From: Alphaproteobacteria bacterium
GTDB taxonomy: Bacteria; Pseudomonadota; Alphaproteobacteria; UBA6615
DNA: 56,740 bases
Assembly (NCBI GenBank): GCA_002727315.1
Contig: PBWR01000021.1
Location: 1 to 56,740 of the forward strand
Direction: 5' to 3'
The notes beneath the pieces are model-generated. The model saw only the letters and a program-made list of their open reading frames with translations, made no database searches and was not told the DNA's origin. Below are positions 1 through 8,665 of this stretch, in pieces. Each line of letters opens with the position of its first letter. Positions within the stretch are counted from its first letter, which is position 1. Both the position numbers and the translations under genes were made by a program.

Positions 1-873
1 CAGCCATATGCGGCGCGGCAGTCCCGATATCCATTTCCCGTTCACAGCCCAACTGCCCATCAACACCCAGGCCAGGACAACACACACGAGGATTGCTGCC
101 GGCCCGAGCAGTGCAGAGGTCCGGAACGCAATGGCCCACAATAGAATCAGGGACTGAACGACGATCAGCAGGCCATCGACAATGGTTATTCGTCGCCGGT
201 CGAAGATGCTCAAGCACAGGTAGAGAGTGGGAACGACAGACAACGTGCCGAGAAAACGCATCTCGTGTATGGCATCCAGAAGGATCGGTTCTGCGAACAG
301 GTTGGTCGCACTGACGGTCAACACGAGTGCGATCGGGACAAAACTGAACAGCGCCATCAAGCCTGCGTCGTGACGAAAGCGATATATACCTACGAGCACC
401 GCTATAAATGTCAGCAGAAAGTAGAGATAGAACAGCGCTTCGATCTGGTATCCGAAGATTATGGTCGAAAGAAGCAGATAGTCCTGGAACACCAGGTTCC
501 CGAACCATTGGCGGATTGGCCGAGGTTCGCCGAGCTTCCGCGGTTCAGTGATCTCAAGTGCGCGCTCGAGGCCCTCGTTGAACGTTCCGCCATCCTTGAC
601 GACTTGCTCGACCACATCGAACAGCCCCGGATAGGCAAGATACTCGCGAAGACCATGTTCACGACGAGACATGGCAACGGCGAACCCATCGAACATCTGG
701 TGTTCGTTGTTTCGCGAACCCAGGCTTTGGGAAATTCCCGAATCATCAAGGTGGCTTATGGCAAACGCAAAAAATAGCGCAGCGAGGACCCAATGGAGGA
801 AAAGGTTTGGAATCCGTTTCCTGGCTGCCCCAACCGCCTGCGTACGCGTTCCGTCAGCCGGATTGCGCATCAT
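1..873 (-). CDS. Multi-spanning membrane protein, C-terminus cut by window edge
   Basis: I do not recognise the family. Reading the minus strand from ATG-ATG at 873/870 gives 291 codons with no stop up to the left edge, so the end is missing. A purine-rich AAGGTG lies just before the starts and favours the second ATG. The N-terminus is basic, followed by a membrane segment (about residues 24-42). A soluble loop of about 100 residues comes next, then at least four strongly hydrophobic segments rich in Leu, Ile and Phe. It is the last visible gene of the radical SAM / transketolase operon, 50 bp after the radical SAM gene. The loop-then-helices layout would suit a glycan-related membrane enzyme such as a transferase or polymerase, but this is only inferred from the neighbours. 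Confidence 0.75.
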   Translation of the reverse strand, partial: MMRNPADGTRTQAVGAARKRIPNLFLHWVLAALFFAFAISHLDDSGISQSLGSRNNEHQMFDGFAVAMSRREHGLREYLAYPGLFDVVEQVVKDGGTFNEGLERALEITEPRKLGEPRPIRQWFGNLVFQDYLLLSTIIFGYQIEALFYLYFLLTFIAVLVGIYRFRHDAGLMALFSFVPIALVLTVSATNLFAEPILLDAIHEMRFLGTLSVVPTLYLCLSIFDRRRITIVDGLLIVVQSLILLWAIAFRTSALLGPAAILVCVVLAWVLMGSWAVNGKWISGLPRRIWL

Positions 874-923
874 CACCTTGCCTAGGTGATAAGAATCGAT
901 CAGCCGGCACGGCGGGGTCCAAG

Positions 924-1979
924 TTACTCGTGCTCGGCCATCGATTCCCGGGGATCCTTGTGGGTTCCGCCGAGCAGGCTCTCTTCCCAGTTATCGAGAC
1001 GGTCGATGCGGTTGTAGTAGGTGTATTCCGGCGACTTGCGGATGAGCAGCCCGTCGCGCACCTCTTCCTCGAACTCGTAAGACGCCCAGCGGTCGCAGCT
1101 CTTGCAGAACGGGACTTTGTCCCACTGCTTGGTCTCATGATAGTGCCGGACCTTCTGCATCTCCTCGCCGTTCCACACGTCGCGGACAGGCTGCTCGAAC
1201 ACGTTGCCCACCGAGGTCTCGCCGAACCCGTCGAGACAGCAGTAGGAAACATTGCCGTCGACGTGCACCGCCATGGTCGAATAAAGCGCCGGGCATGGCG
1301 TGCGCTCTTCCTCGAGGTTGATGTCGGCAAAGCCGCCGTCGGCGAACACCCAGCTGGTGCGCACGAAATCGACCTTCTTCGACCAGTAGTCGACAAACTC
1401 CTGCTCTTCGCCGGCATTCGCTTCCTGCAGGGTAATCGTCGCACCGATGCGCGGCAGCTTGGCGTCGCCGCGAACCTCGAGCATCAGCTCGACGGCCTGG
1501 TGAATCTTATCAAGCTTGTCGATGCCGCGGACCTTCTTGAGGGTTTCGGGCTTGGTTGCATCGACGCTGACGGCCACGGCGTCGAGCTCGACCTCGACGA
1601 AGAACTCGGCCATATCGCGGCGCATCACCAGCCCGTTGGTGTTCATCGCCAGGGAGCAGCCACGCTTCTTCACTTCGGTAACATATTCGCGAAACTGCTT
1701 CGATAGGGTCGGCTCGCTCCACAGGCTCGGCATGAACAGCGGCTTTGCTTCCATGACCTCGTCAAGAACCTTGCGGACCTTGTCCATGTCCGTCTCACGG
1801 CGCAGCCAGCCCTTGAGTTTCTCGTTCTCGGGGTCTCCGTGGACGATGCACATCGGGCACTTCAGGTTACAGTCCGTGCGCAGATCCATGATGATGCGCG
1901 GCGGCAGGTCGGGTGCCGTCAGGTTTTTCGTGTCGAAGACCGTCGCGATCTTCTTGTCTACCTTACTCATCTTGTTCAT
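924..1979 (-). CDS. Radical SAM protein with SPASM-type C-terminus
   Basis: This is a 351-residue radical SAM enzyme. The CxxxCxxC [4Fe-4S] motif is Cys37, Cys41, Cys44 (CNLKCPMC), which binds the cluster that cleaves S-adenosylmethionine. The C-terminal third has further cysteines (229, 247, 248, 292, 295) in a SPASM-like spacing, suggesting one or two auxiliary clusters. Such proteins modify peptides or small molecules, and several occur in surface-sugar loci; the substrate here cannot be read from sequence. A GGGGAAG ribosome site lies just before the ATG. It sits 75 bp after the transketolase pair in the same direction, so it probably acts on the same product. Confidence 0.88.
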   Translation of the reverse strand: MNKMSKVDKKIATVFDTKNLTAPDLPPRIIMDLRTDCNLKCPMCIVHGDPENEKLKGWLRRETDMDKVRKVLDEVMEAKPLFMPSLWSEPTLSKQFREYVTEVKKRGCSLAMNTNGLVMRRDMAEFFVEVELDAVAVSVDATKPETLKKVRGIDKLDKIHQAVELMLEVRGDAKLPRIGATITLQEANAGEEQEFVDYWSKKVDFVRTSWVFADGGFADINLEEERTPCPALYSTMAVHVDGNVSYCCLDGFGETSVGNVFEQPVRDVWNGEEMQKVRHYHETKQWDKVPFCKSCDRWASYEFEEEVRDGLLIRKSPEYTYYNRIDRLDNWEESLLGGTHKDPRESMAEHE

Positions 1980-2054
1980 CGTCTTCCCCGCCGCTTTCGG
2001 ATGCCAATTAAACTAACACGTAAACTGGACGCAACATCCTGTAATTCAAGCGAC

Positions 2055-2984
2055 TTATGCCAATTCCGCCGACATGATGGCGAACATGCGTTCAACCGAA
2101 AGTCCGTTCTCGTCCAGCAACTCGTCGTAGGTCCCGTAAAAGTGCCGGAACCGATCACCCAACGTAAAACTATGCAAGCCACATAGGGCCTTGGAATCCC
2201 AGGCAATTTCCTTCACCCGGGAACTCAAACCGCCATGCGGGACATGCTCCTCGAGCACGACCACCTGCTTGTGTCGATGCAATGCCTCGCGAACGCCCGT
2301 ATCGTCAAGCGGTTTGATCGTGTGCGCCGAGACCACGGACACGCTCTGGCCATGCTCGGTCTCGAGGCGTTCGGCGAGTTCGAATGCGCGCTTGGTGATC
2401 GGCCCATAGGTCAGAACGCAGACATCCTCGCCGCGCTTCAGATAGCGCAGCTTGCCAAACTCCCAGGGCTCCTCGGCATTATCGCTAAAAACCGGTTCCC
2501 CGGCCTTGCCGATGCGTAGATAGACCGGACCGTCACGCTGGGTCGCGCAATAGGCGACGGCGTCGCGCAGTTCCTCGGGATCACAGGGTGCGATGACGCG
2601 CATGTTGGGGACAGCACTCGCGACCGCCACATCTTCCAGCGTCTGGTGGGTGCCGCCGAGCCCGGAATACACGACCCCGGCTCCCATCCCGACGATGGTC
2701 ACCGGCATGTTCTGGTAGCAAAGGTCGTCGCGCACCATCTCGAACGGGCGATACAACGTGAAGGTCGCGATCGTGTAGGTGAAGGGTTGCTTGCCCTTGA
2801 GAGCCAAGCCGGCGGCCATGCCAGTCATGACCTGTTCCGCAACGCCGACATTGATGAAGCGTTCCGGATACTCTTCCTGGAACTTCATCATGCTGCCGGC
2901 CGGCGAGATGTCGGCGACGATCACATAGATATCGGGGTTCGCCGTCGCGCTCTCGTACAGGGCTTCGGAGAAGGCGTTCCTCAC
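2055..2984 (-). CDS. Transketolase-like C-terminal subunit (pyrimidine-binding and C-terminal domains)
   Basis: This 309-residue protein corresponds to the C-terminal half of a transketolase. FINVGVAEQ carries the glutamate (about Glu50) that activates thiamine diphosphate in this family, followed by the Pyr-domain glycine-rich stretch GLGGTHQTLEDVA. The transketolase C-terminal domain begins near residue 185. It overlaps the N-terminal subunit gene by 4 bp (ATGA), so the two are translationally coupled and should form a heteromeric enzyme. Split transketolases near glycan genes are thought to move a two-carbon unit to or from a sugar, but the substrate is unknown here. A 1-deoxyxylulose-phosphate synthase is less likely because that enzyme is normally one chain. 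Confidence 0.9.
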   Translation of the reverse strand: MRNAFSEALYESATANPDIYVIVADISPAGSMMKFQEEYPERFINVGVAEQVMTGMAAGLALKGKQPFTYTIATFTLYRPFEMVRDDLCYQNMPVTIVGMGAGVVYSGLGGTHQTLEDVAVASAVPNMRVIAPCDPEELRDAVAYCATQRDGPVYLRIGKAGEPVFSDNAEEPWEFGKLRYLKRGEDVCVLTYGPITKRAFELAERLETEHGQSVSVVSAHTIKPLDDTGVREALHRHKQVVVLEEHVPHGGLSSRVKEIAWDSKALCGLHSFTLGDRFRHFYGTYDELLDENGLSVERMFAIMSAELA

Positions 2985-3823
2985 TTCTCGACCTCCGCAA
3001 GTTCGCGCAGCGCTTGTGCGTATTCTTCCTCGTTCGGCGCCCGGTAATGCCAGATCGCCTGGTCCTCCATATAGCTCACGCCCTTGCCCTTGATGGTCTT
3101 GGCCACCACGGCAAAGGGCTTGTCGCCCTTTCGGTTCTGCACCGCGGCGAACATACCCGCCGAATCATGGCCATCGATCTCGACCGTTTCCCAGCCGAAG
3201 GCGCTCAGCTTCTCGCCCACCGGATAGAAAGCCGGATGGGTGATGCTGGTGCGGCCGAGGCTCTGAAAATCGTTGTTGTCGACGAAGAGCACGAGATTAG
3301 ACACATCGAGCGAGGCGGCCATCAATATGGCCTCCCAGGTGGATCCTTCCTGGAGTTCGCCGTCGCTGACGACGCAGTAAACATTGCCGTCGACGCCGCT
3401 CGACCGGTTGGCATAGGCCATGCCCAGGGACATGGACAGGCCGTGCCCCAGCGCACCGGTCGAGGCCTCGACCCCCGGCACACCGTAGTCCGGATGGATA
3501 CCCAGGATGCCCTCGCTGGTGCAGAACCGCTCGAGTTCCTCACGCGGCAGCGTCCCGCGGGCCTCTAGCACGGCATACATGATCATGCAGCCATGCCCCT
3601 TCGACATCAGGAACGTGTCGGGGGATTCGCCGGTATCGTCGTGCCGCATCAGCCCGTGGAAGCACAGATCGACGATCTCGGTACTGGAGAACGCGCCGCC
3701 GATATGCAGTGCGGGAACCGTCTGGGAAATCTCGAGGATCCGGCGCCGGAACTGGGCGCAGCGGCGGCGCGCCGCATCAAGATCGAAACCGGTCGCGTCC
3801 ACCACGACATCGGCCGTCGTCAT
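2981..3823 (-). CDS. Transketolase-like N-terminal (thiamine diphosphate-binding) subunit
   Basis: This 280-residue protein corresponds to the N-terminal half of transketolase. SKGHGC (residues 74-79), the glycine-rich GALGHGLSMSLG stretch and the thiamine diphosphate/Mg motif SDGELQEG (153-160) ending in Asn-Asn (183-184) are all visible. The first residue of that motif is Ser where most relatives have Gly. It overlaps the methyltransferase gene upstream and the C-terminal subunit gene downstream by 4 bp each, giving a tightly coupled three-gene unit. With its partner it should carry out ketol transfer. Its place in a sugar locus suggests nucleotide-sugar or keto-sugar chemistry rather than the pentose-phosphate pathway. 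Confidence 0.9.
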   Translation of the reverse strand: MTTADVVVDATGFDLDAARRRCAQFRRRILEISQTVPALHIGGAFSSTEIVDLCFHGLMRHDDTGESPDTFLMSKGHGCMIMYAVLEARGTLPREELERFCTSEGILGIHPDYGVPGVEASTGALGHGLSMSLGMAYANRSSGVDGNVYCVVSDGELQEGSTWEAILMAASLDVSNLVLFVDNNDFQSLGRTSITHPAFYPVGEKLSAFGWETVEIDGHDSAGMFAAVQNRKGDKPFAVVAKTIKGKGVSYMEDQAIWHYRAPNEEEYAQALRELAEVEK

Positions 3824-4491
3824 GTCAGCAATGTCCAGTAGTAGTCGCCGGTGTAGCCGGCTTCGTCGAACAGATCACGCCAACCGTCGGGATAGTCATG
3901 GAACTCAGCCGTCAGAACCCAACTCAGGAAGATCTCCCTGTCCTCCTCGGTGCGATAGGAATCGACCTGGATGAAGGAATTGCCGCTACAAAGGCGCTGG
4001 ATTTCCTGCAGCGCCACGATCACCTGGTCGCGCGGTAGGTTGTGGACGGTGTTGAGCGAGATGATGCAGTCGAAGCTGCCGTCAGGAAACGGCAGTTGGT
4101 TGGCGTTGCCGTGGTGGAGTCGGCCGACGACTTCGGGCTCGGAGTTCATCAGCGCATATTGGGAGATGTCGATGCCGAAGGCCTCGATGCCGGGGCATTC
4201 GAGCATGAAATCCTTGACCAGAAAGCCCTTCGCGCAGCCGACATCCAGCACCCGGTCGCCCGGCTTGAGCCCGAAATGCTCGATCATATCCCGCGCGACC
4301 GGCCGCCAGCGTCCGTCATAGCTGTAGCCGCCATACCCGTACTCGCGCGGCCCGTCAAAATACAACTCGCCGTACTCCTTCGAGGCGGCAATCACGTCGA
4401 GGTTCTTGCCGCCCTCGCGGGCCTTGATATCGCGCTTGGTGCGGGGCAAAGACTTGAGAAGATCGACCTCAGGCATCGGGCAAACGACCAT
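3820..4491 (-). CDS. Class I SAM-dependent methyltransferase
   Basis: This 223-residue protein has motif I VLDVGCAKG at residues 81-89, an acidic motif after strand 2 (AFGID) and a motif IV-like FDCIISLNTVHNLP. An N-terminal segment rich in Tyr and Gly (EYGYGGYSYDGRW, about 50-62) precedes the fold. It is the first gene of the operon, with a TTGACA promoter about 70 bp upstream, and overlaps the transketolase N-subunit gene by 4 bp. The coupling suggests it methylates an intermediate or product of that enzyme. A second in-frame ATG lies five codons in, and the choice between the two starts is open. Confidence 0.82.
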   Translation of the reverse strand: MVVCPMPEVDLLKSLPRTKRDIKAREGGKNLDVIAASKEYGELYFDGPREYGYGGYSYDGRWRPVARDMIEHFGLKPGDRVLDVGCAKGFLVKDFMLECPGIEAFGIDISQYALMNSEPEVVGRLHHGNANQLPFPDGSFDCIISLNTVHNLPRDQVIVALQEIQRLCSGNSFIQVDSYRTEEDREIFLSWVLTAEFHDYPDGWRDLFDEAGYTGDYYWTLLT

Positions 4492-4536
4492 GGCTGGTGG
4501 GCGCGGGACACCCCATCACGTCCCATTCGAAGTTCA

Positions 4537-4565
4537 CTGGTATGATGTGTTCGCAAGTCTGTCAA
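4537..4565 (-). promoter_or_regulatory. Candidate sigma-70 promoter for the methyltransferase-transketolase-radical SAM operon
   Basis: On the minus strand a perfect TTGACA (4565-4560) is followed after 17 bp by TACCAG (4542-4537), a weak -10. It lies 46 bp upstream of the methyltransferase start and downstream of the glycosyltransferase fusion gene, so the operon could have its own promoter. The -10 match is poor. Confidence 0.45.
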
Positions 4566-4618
4566 GCACGGCCCCGAAGCCTGGGCGGACGCCGGAATTC
4601 CCAGGCCTGCGAAGGTTC

Positions 4619-6430
4619 TCAGAGGTTCGGCTCGTCACCGCCCGTGGCGATCCTGATGATGCCGCATACGGCATAAAACCGGCCCGCCGAATCGGGGTCG
4701 AATTTCTCGGGAGCCGTGCGGTGAACCGTCAGGCTGCGCGGCACGAGCACCAGCAATCGGACGAAAGTCGCGAGCGCGCGGGCGATCGGCGAAAGCGACC
4801 GGCCCCGTTCCAAACCATCGCTGTAATCCCGCACGAGCCGGGCGGCTGCCGGGTCGCACCAGGCGACCCATACCATGTCGTCACCGGGCGCCAACGCAGC
4901 GCGGAGATCAGTCATGTTCACCGGGACCCCGCGGCGATCGCCCCGCCAGTCGACGTGACTGACGATCAGCGTAGCGCCCGGCCGCAGGGCCTGGCGCACG
5001 GCACCTAGAATGCGCGGCAGGCGCTGCATCTCCCGGCGGCTCAGTTCAATCACGCAGGCATCAAAGACACGGTCCGCGCCGGACTCGCGACGCTCCTCCC
5101 ATTCATGGGCCGGGATGGTTTGGATAACGCAGCCCCGCGCCGCGAGCACCCGGCCCAACATTCTTTCGCTTCCCCCGATCGCGAGCACCTTTGCGCCCGG
5201 TCCGACCGCCAGTTCAGCAAGGAGATCGAGCAGCGGCCGATATAAGCTTCGCAGCGGATGCCAAGGCCGTACCCCCGGCACACGCCCGAACAGAAAATTG
5301 TACAGCGCCCTGGCCCCCGACGCCTCGTCATGACCATCGAACGCACCGTCCCGGGCCCGCGCAAATCGAGAGACCCGCGACGTCCAGAGCGGGTGTCCCT
5401 CGACCGGCATAGGCGTGTCCGGCATGGCGGCGACGACGCGCGCGACGACATCCTTAAGCGCCGCATCCGCCGCGGCATGTGCCGGACCCAGATCGTCAGC
5501 GTGGAGCACCAGTGGCCGACGGCCCAGCCTCCGGTGCCCCGCGGTCGCGATTCCTCCAAGTACGGCCCCCGCCGCATCCGGATCGACCGGACCGGACAGC
5601 AGATCCCCGGTTGCATAGTTGGCCTCACGCAACTCCAGCATGGCGATCTCGTCGGAATCAGCGATCACCAGCCCGTCCTCGCCCGGGCACGCCATCGACA
5701 GCGCGGCATAGTCCCAGAAGCTGACCGGCTCGAGGTAGGCGACCGCCGGCCGCATCGCTAGCATAGCCATCGGAAACTGGCGGCCGACGAGAGCGTTCGC
5801 GCCGGCCTCGAAATAGAACTGGTCGGTAACGGGCAAATGGAATCGCGCATCACTCACGGTCCTGGCCGCGACGGTATCGTGGCGGTGCGCAAGGGCCAGC
5901 CGCGCCATGTCACGCGGTGCGACGGAAAGTCGGCCATCCTCGACGCGTGCCAGCAGCTCGCCAGCGACGGTCTCGGTGGTGACGCAATAGCTCGGCGCCA
6001 GCACCGCGCGGTGGCCCGCCCGTAGCCCCTCGAGCATCCGCTCCCCGGCCCCGGCCGACAACACGAAATCGGCGTTCAGGAAGAACAGCACGCTGTCACA
6101 CATCGCCGCCCCGAGATCGGCGAACCCGCGATGGAACGCATGGGTCAGTGACATACCGTACATGTTCCGGTCGACCACGAGATCGTCGATTTCGCGCAGC
6201 TCGAACGCGCAGTGCGCGGATAGGGCGGCAATGGCGGGATGAGCTTCGACCTCATCGCGATAACGGGATTCGGTCAACAGTACTAACGTCGTGGGATAGG
6301 TCTCAGCGATGGCTGGCAGGTTGCCGGAGGCCAGGATCGCGGGCAGCGTGATGGCAAGAAAATTATCCAGGAACGGCCGCCCCCAGACGGGGACGATGAA
6401 CCGCGCTGATGCAGGATTGCCGTCGTTCAT
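4619..6430 (-). CDS. Glycosyltransferase-like N-terminus fused to methyltransferase-like C-terminus
   Basis: This 603-residue protein seems to have two parts. Residues about 1-270 resemble a nucleotide-sugar transferase fold: FIVPVWGRPF at the start and LNADFV (118-123) where GT-A enzymes carry a metal/sugar-nucleotide acidic motif. Residues about 385-600 resemble a class I methyltransferase, with VLAIGGSE (415-422) in the position of motif I and a late FDACVIELSRREMQ. Motif I is weak because GG replaces the usual GxGxG pattern. It is separated by 127 bp and a promoter from the following operon. The fusion could add a sugar-like group and methylate it, or the C-terminal domain could be a non-catalytic relic. 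The family was not recognised with certainty. Confidence 0.68.
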   Translation of the reverse strand: MNDGNPASARFIVPVWGRPFLDNFLAITLPAILASGNLPAIAETYPTTLVLLTESRYRDEVEAHPAIAALSAHCAFELREIDDLVVDRNMYGMSLTHAFHRGFADLGAAMCDSVLFFLNADFVLSAGAGERMLEGLRAGHRAVLAPSYCVTTETVAGELLARVEDGRLSVAPRDMARLALAHRHDTVAARTVSDARFHLPVTDQFYFEAGANALVGRQFPMAMLAMRPAVAYLEPVSFWDYAALSMACPGEDGLVIADSDEIAMLELREANYATGDLLSGPVDPDAAGAVLGGIATAGHRRLGRRPLVLHADDLGPAHAAADAALKDVVARVVAAMPDTPMPVEGHPLWTSRVSRFARARDGAFDGHDEASGARALYNFLFGRVPGVRPWHPLRSLYRPLLDLLAELAVGPGAKVLAIGGSERMLGRVLAARGCVIQTIPAHEWEERRESGADRVFDACVIELSRREMQRLPRILGAVRQALRPGATLIVSHVDWRGDRRGVPVNMTDLRAALAPGDDMVWVAWCDPAAARLVRDYSDGLERGRSLSPIARALATFVRLLVLVPRSLTVHRTAPEKFDPDSAGRFYAVCGIIRIATGGDEPNL

Positions 6431-6564
6431 CGCGGTCCACTCACCTCATCCTCGGGCGCCGGATTTATACCGACTCCCCCGGGGTAGTCCCACCGGTACG
6501 TTGATTCGTGCCACGCGGGTGCCATTCGTTCACGCGCCCGTGAGCGAAAAATCGCATGGATTCA

Positions 6565-6590
6565 TAGGTTTATAGGTTTATAGGTTTATC
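6565..6590. repeat. Short tandem repeat, about three copies of ATAGGTTT
   Basis: Three adjacent copies of the octamer ATAGGTTT stand just upstream of the glycosyltransferase fusion gene, at the edge of a stretch less GC-rich than its surroundings. Copy number is small and no function is evident; slippage variation or decay of an older insertion are both possible. Confidence 0.6.
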
Positions 6591-7198
6591 ACCCAACCTT
6601 CAACGAATCGGCAAAGGACGGTTTCCAGTATCCGTGGCCCTGCTATTTTTTTCCAACAAAAACAGTGGTTTAATCCAACACTTAGGTTGCGAAGCACGTA
6701 TGAGGGTTGGGCATTAGCAACTCGCCGTCCTGCTCCCACATTTAAGGGAAGACGCGAGGACGAACATGGCTGTTGAGACAACGGCCAATTTTCCCGGGAA
6801 TATCCTCCGAGACGGGATTCTGTGGGGGCACGGGCGAAAGCTAGTTCGCGCAGGTGACACCCGTCGACTGTGAGTCGTTCGAATAGTTCTACAAACTCCG
6901 ATCGCGGCAATTGCGTCGATGGCACCAGCGAAGTCTTGGCCTCGACGCCAAATAAGCCGGACTTCGTTATAAACCGCCTCGCACCAGCAGGGACGAGGGG
7001 CTCACTTCCGTCCACATCGAGTTTCGGGGGTCGTCTTCTGTGATCGCGTTTTGAAAGGCCGTAGAGTGCCTCTTCTAAGGCGTCGATATAATGCACTCCT
7101 AGCCGATCACCGAGCACGCGCCAACGGGGCGCTTCCCCGCCCTCGCATAGCACATCGACCAGCACAAAGAGCTCGTGTAGGAGCCCTCCACAGATCAC
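6578..7198 (-). CDS. Unrecognised ORF, possibly a decayed gene
   Basis: A 206-codon minus-strand reading frame fills most of the gap between the glycosyltransferase fusion and the SGNH gene. The first 110 residues look protein-like (FVELFERLTVDG, LGVHYIDALEEALYGL). The rest becomes rich in Ser, Cys and Arg with no clear fold. I recognise no motif, signal or membrane helix and no good ribosome site before the ATG. The base composition is less GC-rich than the neighbouring genes, so it may be an acquired gene, a pseudogene or a chance frame. No other gene was seen between 6431 and 7317. Confidence 0.3.
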   Translation of the reverse strand: MICGGLLHELFVLVDVLCEGGEAPRWRVLGDRLGVHYIDALEEALYGLSKRDHRRRPPKLDVDGSEPLVPAGARRFITKSGLFGVEAKTSLVPSTQLPRSEFVELFERLTVDGCHLRELAFARAPTESRLGGYSRENWPLSQQPCSSSRLPLNVGAGRRVANAQPSYVLRNLSVGLNHCFCWKKIAGPRILETVLCRFVEGWVINL

Positions 7199-7353
7199 CC
7201 AGGCGGTGAATTGCGGATTCCGGTTCTCGTAGAGTTACATCGCGCTACAGCATCTCCCGGCCACACTGAACCTCCGACACCTAATCTATAGAATTGGGAA
7301 GGCAGGCCGTCGCGTACATGATATTCTGCCACCAACCGTTCGGCGAGGATCTG

Positions 7354-8625
7354 TTGCGACGCTTGATCACGAAATTCCTGAACACGGCTCTCGTCACACT
7401 CGGTCTTGCCGCGATTCTCTTCGTAGGCGCAAACATTGCGGCACATTTTGCACTCGAAGAGACATCGGACAATCGTCCCAAGGACCTTTTTGGATCGGTG
7501 ATCTGGCCCGGGTCACCCGAGGGCGACCGGTTCTTGGCTGCTGCCTTCCCCGACAAGACAAGGGCAGAAATCACAGCCCGGCGGGATCTGGGTCCCGGTT
7601 TCGTGATGCATCCGGTATTGCACTATGCCACCGCAGCGGTGGAGAATTCCGCCTATCACATCGGTTTGGAAGGGATCCGCTACGAACCCGATTGGACGGA
7701 CGAAATGGTCCAATCCTGGCTGGCACGGGGCAAAAACTTAGTTTTCGTATTCGGCGGCTCAACGGTCTTGGGCCAAGGTGTCGCCAACGACGAGACCCTT
7801 ACATTCTACCTCAACAACCTTTCCGACGAACGCCACCGGTTCCTGAACTTCGGCTCCCAAGCCTATGACCAGCACCGGGAAATCGAAAAACTAGTATACC
7901 TGTTGCGTGCTGGCCACCGACCCGCACATGTGATCTTTCTGGATGGCTGGAACGACATCATCGACATGGCGCGCAGCAACATGCGCCTCGCCGACAAAGT
8001 CATCTTCCACGGCTTCTCGGTACATCGCGGTGAGATAGCGTTCACGCCCGGCAGCTTAGTTGCCCGACCTGACTATAACAACTTGCTGGCGTCCCTGTTC
8101 CCACTCACCCGGCTCAGCGCCCATGTGCAACGCATGCCCGTTACGCTGGACAAAATCAATCCCCGGCGCGACGGCCTGGTCGACGGGTTCGATTTCCGGG
8201 AAGCCGAGTATGTGTTCTGGAATTGGGAAGCATTCGCCGATCGCCACCGCGGCTTACTCAAGGCCGACATACTTGCCTACTTCTCAAAAAACACGGCCCT
8301 GATCGCGGCCCTCGCCGAAGGGTTCAGATTTGGTGCTTCGGTATTCTATCAACCATTGGGTACGCTCGACCCGAAAAATCCGTTCGTCCCCGACGATGCG
8401 CGCAAGGGACGTGGCTACGCCCATATCGTCGAAATGGACGCAGCGATCCGCGGTGCGATATCGCGGGACGCTCTGCCGATGATCGACCTTAGCGCAGCGT
8501 TCAGAAACCTGGACGCCGCGCGCTACGTCGACATGGCGCACTACTCACCGGCCGGAAATCGAGAGATCGCGGAAGCCATTCTGGCCGAGCTCTCACAGAC
8601 CTACGCTGCCTTCGCTCAAGACTAA
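7354..8625 (+). CDS. Membrane-anchored SGNH/GDSL hydrolase-like protein
   Basis: This protein of about 423 residues has an N-terminal membrane helix (about 8-30) and then an SGNH-type fold. Block I is FGGST with Ser136, block III is GWND (198-201), and block V carries Asp393 and His396 (YVDMAHYS), giving a plausible Ser-Asp-His triad. Such proteins often add or remove acetyl groups on cell-surface polysaccharides, which suits the surrounding locus. I chose the TTG at 7354 because GAGG stands five bases before it and the helix follows at once. An ATG at 7318 and a TTG at 7294 are possible longer starts. It is transcribed alone, convergent with the aminotransferase genes. Confidence 0.82.
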   Translation: MRRLITKFLNTALVTLGLAAILFVGANIAAHFALEETSDNRPKDLFGSVIWPGSPEGDRFLAAAFPDKTRAEITARRDLGPGFVMHPVLHYATAAVENSAYHIGLEGIRYEPDWTDEMVQSWLARGKNLVFVFGGSTVLGQGVANDETLTFYLNNLSDERHRFLNFGSQAYDQHREIEKLVYLLRAGHRPAHVIFLDGWNDIIDMARSNMRLADKVIFHGFSVHRGEIAFTPGSLVARPDYNNLLASLFPLTRLSAHVQRMPVTLDKINPRRDGLVDGFDFREAEYVFWNWEAFADRHRGLLKADILAYFSKNTALIAALAEGFRFGASVFYQPLGTLDPKNPFVPDDARKGRGYAHIVEMDAAIRGAISRDALPMIDLSAAFRNLDAARYVDMAHYSPAGNREIAEAILAELSQTYAAFAQD

Positions 8626-8665
8626 ATGCGGTCACGCGGCATCTACCAGAATCGGAATCAGGCTG

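Noticed and set aside
7195-7446. 83-codon minus-strand frame overlapping the doubtful ORF by 4 bp
   Set aside because: It is opposite the start of the SGNH gene and has no protein-like features.
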